Positions 1 through 4,765 of a DNA stretch of 5,740 nucleotides are shown here, piece after piece; positions within the stretch are counted from its first letter, which is position 1, and each line of letters opens with the position of its first letter. The notes below the pieces were generated by a model. The model had not been told where the DNA came from. It searched no databases and saw only the letters and a program-made list of their open reading frames with translations. The stretch spans positions 1-5,740 of the forward strand of contig CAJXPH010000183.1 in assembly GCA_913057765.1 (NCBI GenBank), read 5' to 3'. Source of the DNA: an uncultured Campylobacteraceae bacterium (GTDB taxonomy: Bacteria > Campylobacterota > Campylobacteria > Campylobacterales > Arcobacteraceae). The translations under genes were made by a program, and so were the position numbers.

Positions 1-48
1 CGAGATCCTCTCTGGTCTCGTGGGCTCGGAGATGTGTATAAGAGACAG
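1..48 (+). other. Untrimmed Illumina Nextera adapter (artefact)
   Basis: Bases 1-6 match the 3' end of the P7 primer. Bases 7-14 (CCTCTCTG) are an 8-base i7 index, which I recall as Nextera N708. Bases 15-48 match the Nextera read-2 adapter, with the 19-base Tn5 mosaic end at 30-48. Genomic sequence begins at 49. This is library DNA assembled onto a contig end, not a transposon in the organism. The minus-strand gene next to it reads through the adapter without a stop, so an automatic gene caller would add about 16 false residues. Confidence 0.98.
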
Positions 49-551
49 CCTTGATTATCAATGATAGCTTTATATTCTTCTAATTTATAATAAGTTCTTA
101 AAAAACTTGAAGCTCTGTTTTTAAGTTTATTTTTTAAATCTTTGTTATTTGAAATCTCTGCTAAAACTAAAAAATAACCCATATGGTAAAGAGGAGTTAA
201 AAATGAAACAAGTTTTACAGGGTACTCTTCCCATTCTTTAATCTCTTTTTCTGCCACCTCAAGGTTAAATTCTTGAGTTTCTGTGTTAAAAAAACACAAA
301 TATGATGACATATCACTTATATTTTTAATAGAACTTTCAGATAGGTATAACTCTTTCATTTTGTCAAAAAAAGAAATTATATTAGTAGAATTTCCTTTGA
401 GAACTATCTCTGGCATATATCTTGTTGTCTTTGATATAAGTGCAAATTTTTCTGCAGATTCCTTCATTACACTCTCTTTAAATTCAGAAGATTTAAATAA
501 AACACTAGTGTTAATTTCTTGATGATTTTTTTTTGAATAAATTATTTCCAT
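49..551 (-). CDS. Hypothetical protein, C-terminus lost at contig end
   Basis: An open frame of 167 codons starts at the ATG at 549-551 and is still open where the adapter begins. The start is supported by TAAGGA at 561-566, nine bases upstream, and by a promoter-like sequence further up. The protein begins MEIIYSKKNHQEINTSVLFK. It is rich in Lys, Glu and Ser, with no signal peptide. A more hydrophobic stretch at about residues 113-130 (VKLVSFLTPLYHMGYFLVLA) could be a buried helix or a weak membrane segment. The last visible part is helical and charged (NNKDLKNKLKNRASSFLRTYYKLEEYKA). I do not recognise the family. It is probably a soluble helical protein in its own transcription unit, separated from the upstream toxin-antitoxin operon by about 200 bases that include hairpins and a promoter candidate. 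An opposite-strand open frame at 283-522 is a shadow of this gene. Confidence 0.75.
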
Positions 552-581
552 TTTAATATTTCCTTAGTATTTATATTTACT

Positions 582-609
582 AATATAATTTTTGATTTTG
601 TATTGTCAC
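582..609 (-). promoter_or_regulatory. Candidate sigma-70 promoter for the 551 gene
   Basis: On the minus strand, GTGACA (604-609, 5 of 6 to TTGACA) is followed after 16 bases by TATATT (582-587, 5 of 6 to TATAAT). Transcription would start near 575, giving a leader of about 24 bases that carries the TAAGGA ribosome binding site. The region is very AT-rich, so chance matches are common. Confidence 0.45.
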
Positions 610-704
610 ATAAATAGTCTTGATTCAGTATTTAACTATTTCTTCCTTGATAAAATGACGCTTCTTTTTATTTTATACTATAAATTTTTACTACAAACAA
701 ACCT

Positions 705-733
705 GCTTGCGGGAAGCCCCTAATCTTTTAGGG
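705..733. terminator. Tandem hairpins after the toxin-antitoxin operon
   Basis: There are two adjacent stem-loops: GCTT-GCGGG-AAGC (705-717) and CCCTAA-TCTT-TTAGGG (718-733). They begin 15 bases beyond the antitoxin stop codon and are the only GC-rich patch in the surrounding intergenic DNA. Read on the minus strand, the 718-733 stem forms first, then the 705-717 stem, then AGGTTTGTTTG. That tail is only moderately T-rich, so termination is plausible but not canonical. The pair could instead be a small repeat element or a 3' mRNA stabiliser. Confidence 0.45.
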
Positions 734-747
734 AGTATTTTAAAAAA

Positions 748-1029
748 CTATGCAACAACTTTCAACTGAATACCTAAAGAGTTTAATACTTTCATAACAG
801 TATCAAATCTAGGTTTTGAACCTTTTTTAAATGTTTTATACAAACTTTCTCGACCTAATCCAGTATCTTTTGATATTTGAGAAATACCTTTTGCTTTTGC
901 AATATTTCCAATAGCTGAGAATAATTCATCCATATCACCCTCTTCTATAACTTGAGTTAGGTATTCTGCAATGATTTCATTGTTATCTAAGTATTGGGAA
1001 ATATCAAAATCTGTTAAATCATTTTTCAT
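748..1029 (-). CDS. Antitoxin, HI1420-type addiction module antidote (HTH)
   Basis: This 93-residue protein matches the 'probable addiction module antidote' family (HI1420 type), which binds and neutralises the HI1419-type toxin and represses the operon. Residues 1-45 form the helical family N-terminus (DISQYLDNNEIIAEYLTQVI), which includes the typical 'A.YL..A' style start. Residues 46-90 are an XRE-like helix-turn-helix (KAKGISQISKDTGLGRESLYK), then the conserved 'P.FDTVMKVLNSLGIQL' ending. The length is normal for the family. Its ATG overlaps the toxin stop as ATGA (1026-1029). It has its own AAGGA at 1036-1040, six bases upstream and inside toxin codons, so it should be translated efficiently even when toxin translation is poor. 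Its likely binding site is the inverted repeat at 1323-1346. Confidence 0.92.
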   Translation of the reverse strand: MKNDLTDFDISQYLDNNEIIAEYLTQVIEEGDMDELFSAIGNIAKAKGISQISKDTGLGRESLYKTFKKGSKPRFDTVMKVLNSLGIQLKVVA

Positions 1030-1319
1030 TTATATTCCTTTGCTAAATCTTTAGCCTTTTTAATATCTGCCACTTGAGTTGATTTATCTCCAGCAACCAA
1101 TAAAACAATAATCTCATTACCTTTTCTCGTATAATAAACTCTATATCCAGGACCACTTTGAATTTTTAATTCTGAAATATTTTCACCAAGTGATTTATGG
1201 TCTCCAAAATTTCCATTTCTAAGTCTATCTATTCGTCTAAGAATAGAAATTTTTCCTTTGATATCTTTAAGTTTTGATAACCAAAAAGAAAACTTTTCAG
1301 TTTGTTTTATTTTATACAT
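1026..1319 (-). CDS. Toxin, RelE/ParE superfamily, HI1419/Gp49-like killer protein
   Basis: This 97-residue protein matches the 'putative addiction module killer protein' family (HI1419 type, phage Gp49-like, RelE/ParE fold). Members usually act as ribosome-dependent mRNA endonucleases; that activity is inferred from the family. Family features are a basic N-terminal helical part (FSFWLSKLKDIKGKISILRRIDRLRNGNFGDHKSL), the core 'ISELKIQSGPGYRVYYTRKG', a hydrophobic strand (IIVLLVAGDKSTQ), and the C-terminal 'DIKKAKDLAKEY' helix. It is full length. The toxin-first gene order is typical of this family and of HigBA. AGGA lies at 1330-1333, ten bases before the ATG, but it sits inside the operator repeat and upstream of the transcription start predicted from the best promoter. 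Toxin translation may therefore be weak or leaderless. Confidence 0.93.
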   Translation of the reverse strand: MYKIKQTEKFSFWLSKLKDIKGKISILRRIDRLRNGNFGDHKSLGENISELKIQSGPGYRVYYTRKGNEIIVLLVAGDKSTQVADIKKAKDLAKEYK

Positions 1320-1322
1320 TTT

Positions 1323-1353
1323 AATTGTATCCTAAAAGATACAATTTTGTCAA
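1323..1353 (-). promoter_or_regulatory. Toxin-antitoxin promoter with embedded operator palindrome
   Basis: On the minus strand, a perfect -35 TTGACA (1348-1353) is followed by an 18-base spacer and TACAAT (1324-1329, 5 of 6). A perfect inverted repeat, AATTGTATC - 6 bases - GATACAATT (1323-1331 and 1338-1346), fills the spacer and covers the -10. A dimeric antitoxin bound there would block polymerase. Expected initiation at about 1317-1319 falls on or beside the toxin ATG. Weaker upstream -10-like sites (1361-1366, 1388-1393) could give longer transcripts that include the repeat as an mRNA hairpin sequestering the AGGA. Confidence 0.75.
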
Positions 1354-1373
1354 TTCTTTCATTATCAACCTTT

Positions 1374-1388
1374 TTATAAGACTTATAA
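1374..1388. repeat. Small AT palindrome between divergent toxin-antitoxin loci
   Basis: TTATAAG-A-CTTATAA is perfect over 7-base arms with a one-base centre. It lies midway between the two divergent loci and overlaps a plus-strand TATAAT (1384-1389). It may be a secondary operator, or chance given how AT-rich the region is. Confidence 0.35.
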
Positions 1389-1457
1389 TTATATTTAATA
1401 TTTTTAATTAGATTAGTTTTTATTGCAAATTGTAATTAACTTTAGGTAAACAATTTT

Positions 1458-1492
1458 ATTTGTAACTGAAATATGGTATCATTATTACAAAT
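1458..1492 (+). promoter_or_regulatory. hicB promoter with flanking inverted repeat
   Basis: An extended -10, TGGTATCAT (TG at 1474-1475, -10 at 1477-1482), predicts a start near 1489, about 30 bases before the hicB ATG. Inverted 8-base arms ATTTGTAA (1458-1465) and TTACAAAT (1485-1492) flank it symmetrically with 19 bases between them. This is a plausible site for the ribbon-helix-helix domain of HicB in autorepression. There is no good -35. AAGGAG (1504-1509) is nine bases before the start codon. Confidence 0.55.
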
Positions 1493-1518
1493 TTAATAAT
1501 GTTAAGGAGATACTCTAA

Positions 1519-1863
1519 ATGTCTAATACTATTGAATACAATGGATATATTGGTACTATTGAATACTCTCAAGAAGACAAATGTTTTTTTGGCAAATTAG
1601 ATATGATAAATGACTTAGTAACTTTTGAAGCCAATAATGCAGACGATTTAGAAGATAACTTTAAAAATGCAGTTGATGAATACATAGAAACTTGCAAACA
1701 ACTAGGACGAGAACCTCAAAAAGCTTTTAAAGGTGTTTTCAATGTACGAACAGGAAGTGAACTACATATGGCAGCAGTTAGAAATGCTTTAAAAATGGGT
1801 ATTTCTTTAAATTCTTATATTAAAAGTCTTATAGAAAAAGATGTGAAACTATCTTTGAATTAA
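1519..1863 (+). CDS. hicB: Solitary HicB-family antitoxin-like protein
   Basis: This 114-residue protein has the two-part HicB layout. Residues 1-60 form a degenerate RNase H-like fold (YNGYIGTIEYSQEDKCFFGKL ... ADDLEDNFKNAVDEYIETCKQLG). Residues 67-112 form an Arc/MetJ-type ribbon-helix-helix (FKGVFNVRTGSELHMAAVRNALKMGISLNSYIKSLIEKDV) for DNA binding. In complete systems HicB blocks the HicA mRNA interferase and represses the operon. Here no HicA-like frame is present on either side: upstream is 199 bases of non-coding DNA, and downstream is a terminator. It is thus an orphan, a common state for this subfamily, and may act as a stand-alone regulator. The start is set by AAGGAG at 1504-1509. 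The stop lies inside the terminator stem. Confidence 0.9.
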   Translation: MSNTIEYNGYIGTIEYSQEDKCFFGKLDMINDLVTFEANNADDLEDNFKNAVDEYIETCKQLGREPQKAFKGVFNVRTGSELHMAAVRNALKMGISLNSYIKSLIEKDVKLSLN

Positions 1864-1874
1864 GATAGTTTCAC
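1843..1874. terminator. Terminator overlapping the hicB stop codon, probably bidirectional
   Basis: There is a perfect 13-bp stem, GTGAAACTATCTT (1843-1855) with AAGATAGTTTCAC (1862-1874), and a 6-base loop. The stop codon TAA (1861-1863) straddles the loop and stem, so the last hicB codons encode the left arm. On the plus strand it is followed by a weak T-rich run. On the minus strand it is followed by CATCTTTTTC, so it should also stop transcription from the convergent ORF6N gene remnant. Confidence 0.75.
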
Positions 1875-1883
1875 TATATTTAA

Positions 1884-2534
1884 TTATTTTAAATTTTCCA
1901 ATAAATTAAAACTACTTATATTAAATTTTGAAAAAGCGAACCATTTTTTGCCTAAATCTTTCAAACTAGCTCCTATATGATAGATATCACTCTTGTCAAT
2001 TATTAAAAATCTATCATGAGAATCTTTGGCTCTCATATATTTGTCCATCATAAAAAATACCCTGCTTTGGTTTTATGGATTTATCTTCGATAGCATTTAG
2101 TATAGTTTCAACTTTTTCATCTGTTTTAAACTGTTTATTTTCTAGTACATCTAATCTTTTGTATAGTAAATCATTGGAAGAGACAATCTTTCTCATACTT
2201 ACAAAGGCTTCTATAATCTGAATACTAACCTTTATCGCTATATCACTTTTAAGTACAGCACTTAGCATTGATACACCTTGTTCAGTAAAAACATATGGTA
2301 AATATTTTGTATGTTTTCCCAAGTATTTTTTGAATCTAAACTTAAGGTCACAAATTGTGACCTTAAGTTTTTGTACTCTTCACTAGAAAGCTGAAAACTA
2401 AAACTATCAGGAAACCTTTCACTATTTCTTTTTACTGCTTGGTTAAATACTTTTGTTTCTACTTGGTAAAGTTCTGCTAAGTCTTTATCCATCATAACTT
2501 GCATATCTCTAATAGTATATATTTTATTTTTCAA
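1884..2534 (-). pseudogene. Decayed ORF6N-domain protein with PLD-like C-terminal remnant
   Basis: The 5' part (2534 down to about 2330) encodes the phage-type ORF6N domain (KIYTIRDMQVMMDKDLAELYQVETKVFNQAVKRN ... RFPDSFSFQL), opening with a TTG preceded by AGGAG. Near the A6 run at 2326-2331 the frame changes. One extra A would restore continuous family-like sequence into GKHTKYLPYVFTEQGVSMLSAV. The second frame continues to KQGIFYDGQIYE, then stops at 2014. A third frame supplies the expected family ending, KDSHDRFLIIDKSDIYHIGASLKDLGKKWFAFSKF, to a stop at 1884. Related proteins as I know them have roughly 70 residues between these two parts, so an internal deletion with loss of frame is likely. 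The C-terminal HDRFLIID resembles half of a phospholipase D-type motif. Such proteins are linked to prophage antirepressors; with two lesions this copy is probably inactive. Short separate peptides could still be made. Confidence 0.85.
2338..2370. repeat. Perfect 33-base palindrome inside the ORF6N coding region
   Basis: Sixteen-base arms AAACTTAAGGTCACAA and TTGTGACCTTAAGTTT surround a single central A at 2354, with no mismatch. On the coding (minus) strand it encodes the conserved-looking NLRSQFVTLS segment of the ORF6N protein. It starts six bases from the homopolymer where the reading frame breaks. It could form a cruciform or a strong mRNA hairpin, or be a large operator-like site. Confidence 0.95.
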
Positions 2535-2591
2535 GTTTCACTCCTAAATACATAAGTATTCAGAAGATTAACTAAAAAACCAAATTGATAC

Positions 2592-2620
2592 TAAAAATAT
2601 TTCATTTTGTAATATTTTTA
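2592..2620. repeat. AT-only inverted repeat downstream of the lipoprotein gene
   Basis: TAAAAATATT (2592-2601) and AATATTTTTA (2611-2620) are perfect 10-base arms with a 9-base loop, 24 bases past the lipoprotein stop. On the minus strand a run of six T lies further downstream (GGTTTTTTAG at about 2573-2582). This is a weak terminator candidate for the three-gene train. Its AT-only stem makes it uncertain. Confidence 0.35.
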
Positions 2621-2643
2621 ATTATTTATAAGACTACATATAT

Positions 2644-3237
2644 TTAGTGTATATTTGGAAACTGTACACCATCTATAAAACTATCAGCTTCTTTATCAAA
2701 ACTTTTACTAACTGCATAACCTCTAAAAGAGTAACCAATCATTAAACCAGCTCCTTCTCTTTTTGGGTCTTTACAAAATAATGATTTAACTTGCATAAAT
2801 TGTTCTTCAGTACTAAAGGGTGATGTTTTTGCCATTTTGTCTTTAGAAAGTTGTTTTGCCTCAGCACATAAATAGCTTCTTTTTTCAGAAGGTTCAAAAC
2901 TATATTCAATTGTTATAAATCTTTCTTTATTAGAACTTTTTGATGTTTGAGTTTTAATAAAATCAAAAAACTCTTTCTTAGTTTTTGTAACTGGAAGAGG
3001 AAAAAAATCAACTCTTGCAATATGGCTTTCCCCTGACGTATTTCCCTTTCTAGCAAATACTACTTGAGAATTTGAATGAACCATTTTAAACCAACCTTTG
3101 GAGTTTGGTGAATGTATATCTATATAAGTTCCATCAATTAAATGATTTGCTGGTAGTTCAGGTCCACGTCCACTAGTACAACCTATAAATAGTAGTGTTG
3201 TCATTATTAAAATACTATATTTAATTATTTTGGTCAT
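2644..3237 (-). CDS. Small predicted lipoprotein of unknown function
   Basis: This 197-residue protein has a short basic start (MTKIIKY), a hydrophobic stretch (residues 8-19) and a lipobox-like FIGC with the modified cysteine at C20. The residue at -3 is Phe rather than the usual Leu. The mature part, about 178 residues, would be tethered to a membrane, probably in the periplasm. It is mixed alpha/beta in character, with two cysteines (C124, C155) that could form a disulfide. The ending GAGLMIGYSFRGYAVSKSFDKEADSFIDGVQF looks like the close of a compact beta-sheet domain. I do not recognise a family. The start is supported by AAGGA at 3246-3250, eight bases upstream. It begins 20 bases after the nuclease gene on the same strand, so it is probably co-transcribed, though a membrane lipoprotein has no obvious link to nuclease work. 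Confidence 0.85.
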   Translation of the reverse strand: MTKIIKYSILIMTTLLFIGCTSGRGPELPANHLIDGTYIDIHSPNSKGWFKMVHSNSQVVFARKGNTSGESHIARVDFFPLPVTKTKKEFFDFIKTQTSKSSNKERFITIEYSFEPSEKRSYLCAEAKQLSKDKMAKTSPFSTEEQFMQVKSLFCKDPKREGAGLMIGYSFRGYAVSKSFDKEADSFIDGVQFPNIH

Positions 3238-3257
3238 TTATATAATCCTTTATACAA

Positions 3258-4760
3258 TTATTTATTATCGGCATAATATCCAATATCTTCTTTTAGTTTC
3301 TCTAATATCTTAACCATCGCCAAAGTATCCAACTTACAATACTCTATAAGTGATGTTCTCATTTTCTGTTTTTCACCCTCTTCCATCTTACTCATATTTG
3401 CAAAGGCATTCATAGCTTGGCTTCCATTTTGTACACCATCTAATTCTTCATATGCTTTGGCAAATTCTGGAACTAATGCAGGCAATACATATTTAATAGA
3501 ATATGAGCCATTCATTAATGGAGTTACGTAATATTTCTTTTGGAAAGGAACCATTAGGTCATTCATATTTTCATTTATACTTAGAAGATGACTACTTAAA
3601 TCAGGGAAAGATTCTGCTAATCTTTTTATAACACCTTTTTCAAAACTCATGTTATAAGCTAATACAGTTACATTACTTGGTATATCTTCATACAACCTCT
3701 TAGCGATCTCTTCTCTTGGATCAATACTATCTTGTGCTAAATACTCTTTTTGCTCTAATGTTCCATCTAAATGCTCAATATGAAGTGAATATTGAAATGG
3801 TATTTGTTGATATGGACTAATACCTTTAAACTCTGGTATAGCTTGTTGAAATGTTTCAAAATCTAAGTGATAGATAGGATAAGTTAAAGTATTTACGAAC
3901 TCTTTTATTTTTTCTTCATTGATAAAAGTTTCTTTTGATTTGTAGTTTTCTACTGCATTTTTTTGATTTGCTGTCATATCAAAATCATCTGGTATATCTT
4001 CTATATTTTTAATACCTTGAGTGTATAGTTCTATTTGTTTTTTACTTCCTAGATTGAAGATATTAAAAATAGAGTATTCAGGTATTTGTCTTTGAGTTTT
4101 CCAACAGTAATCTTTTGCATCACAAACATATGGATTATGACAATGTTTTCCTATATCAATATTTGGTTCATTTATTTTATCTTCTAATACTACTTCAAAC
4201 TCTTTTAAAATAGTAGGAATATTTTCTTGCAACTCTACGACTTCATCTGTAACATCTGCAATAGTAAAAAGCTTATCTAACTCTAAAGTATTACCTCTTA
4301 CATGAGAACTATTGATATGTACTACATTTGCAGTTTTGATAGTAATCCCAAGTTGTTTTAATACATAGTATTGAATAGAAGTATCATGAACATATATATC
4401 TTTCACTGATGATGAACTTTTTACTTCATAAATAGAGACTTTATTATCTTCATGTATTTCTAAGACATCAACTAAAACTAAAATACCATTGAAAGAAAAA
4501 GTAGCTTCATAAATGTATTTTATACCGTCATCTATATGTTTTTTAGTTTGGGCTATCATCTCATCGAAGTTTTTAGTATATGCTATTTCAACACCGTTTA
4601 GGAAATGCTTATAAGCTAAGTCCCCTACTTCATTTCCAGTTTCAAATCTAGCTAGTGCTGAATCATCTGGTCGAGTTAGCACTTCTTTATTGTACTTTTT
4701 TAACCAAAGTGCTTTTGGGCATTGGATGCCTTTTGTGTAGAGGGATTTAGATAGGTTCAT
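3258..4760 (-). CDS. DUF2779 protein: Cas4-like nuclease fused to DEDDy exonuclease-like domain
   Basis: This 500-residue protein looks complete and of normal family length. Residues 1-225 form a Cas4/RecB-type PD-(D/E)XK nuclease: D98 in LVLVDVLE, E112-V113-K114 in YEVKSSSS, and Q130-Y131 in the QYYVLK helix are the expected active-site positions. C14 (QCPKALW) together with C207, C213 and C219 (CHNPYVCDAKDYC) match the split four-cysteine 4Fe-4S arrangement of Cas4 and AddB. Residues 295-490 are an RNase H-like DnaQ-type domain: D300-x-E302 (HLDFE), AYNMSFEKGVIKRLA near 368-382, and Y474-xxx-D478 (YCKLDT), the DEDDy pattern. It probably cuts and trims DNA; the natural substrate of DUF2779 proteins is not known to me. 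It starts 5 bases after the ATPase stop, with only a weak AAGA-type ribosome binding site, so translational coupling to the ATPase is likely. Despite the Cas4 resemblance, no cas genes or arrays are present. Confidence 0.9.
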   Translation of the reverse strand: MNLSKSLYTKGIQCPKALWLKKYNKEVLTRPDDSALARFETGNEVGDLAYKHFLNGVEIAYTKNFDEMIAQTKKHIDDGIKYIYEATFSFNGILVLVDVLEIHEDNKVSIYEVKSSSSVKDIYVHDTSIQYYVLKQLGITIKTANVVHINSSHVRGNTLELDKLFTIADVTDEVVELQENIPTILKEFEVVLEDKINEPNIDIGKHCHNPYVCDAKDYCWKTQRQIPEYSIFNIFNLGSKKQIELYTQGIKNIEDIPDDFDMTANQKNAVENYKSKETFINEEKIKEFVNTLTYPIYHLDFETFQQAIPEFKGISPYQQIPFQYSLHIEHLDGTLEQKEYLAQDSIDPREEIAKRLYEDIPSNVTVLAYNMSFEKGVIKRLAESFPDLSSHLLSINENMNDLMVPFQKKYYVTPLMNGSYSIKYVLPALVPEFAKAYEELDGVQNGSQAMNAFANMSKMEEGEKQKMRTSLIEYCKLDTLAMVKILEKLKEDIGYYADNK

Positions 4761-4765
4761 AGTTG

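Noticed and set aside
30..48. Tn5 mosaic end, possible transposon insertion
   Set aside because: It is contiguous with the Nextera adapter, index and P7 tail, so it is library-derived.
283..522. A 79-codon plus-strand open frame
   Set aside because: It lies wholly inside the minus-strand hypothetical gene, has no ribosome binding site, and has a composition typical of an antisense shadow.
705..733. Integron attC site beside toxin-antitoxin cassettes
   Set aside because: The paired GTTRRRY/RYYYAAC core sites of attC are absent, and the nearby genes are not all in one orientation as cassettes usually are.
1320..1518. A hidden HicA toxin upstream of hicB
   Set aside because: The stretch is AT-rich, without an open frame of HicA length or a suitable ribosome binding site, and is occupied by promoter and repeat elements.
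3258..4760. Cas4-like domain as a sign of a CRISPR-Cas locus
   Set aside because: No cas1/cas2, effector genes or direct-repeat arrays are visible, and the C-terminal DEDDy domain fits DUF2779 rather than Cas4.
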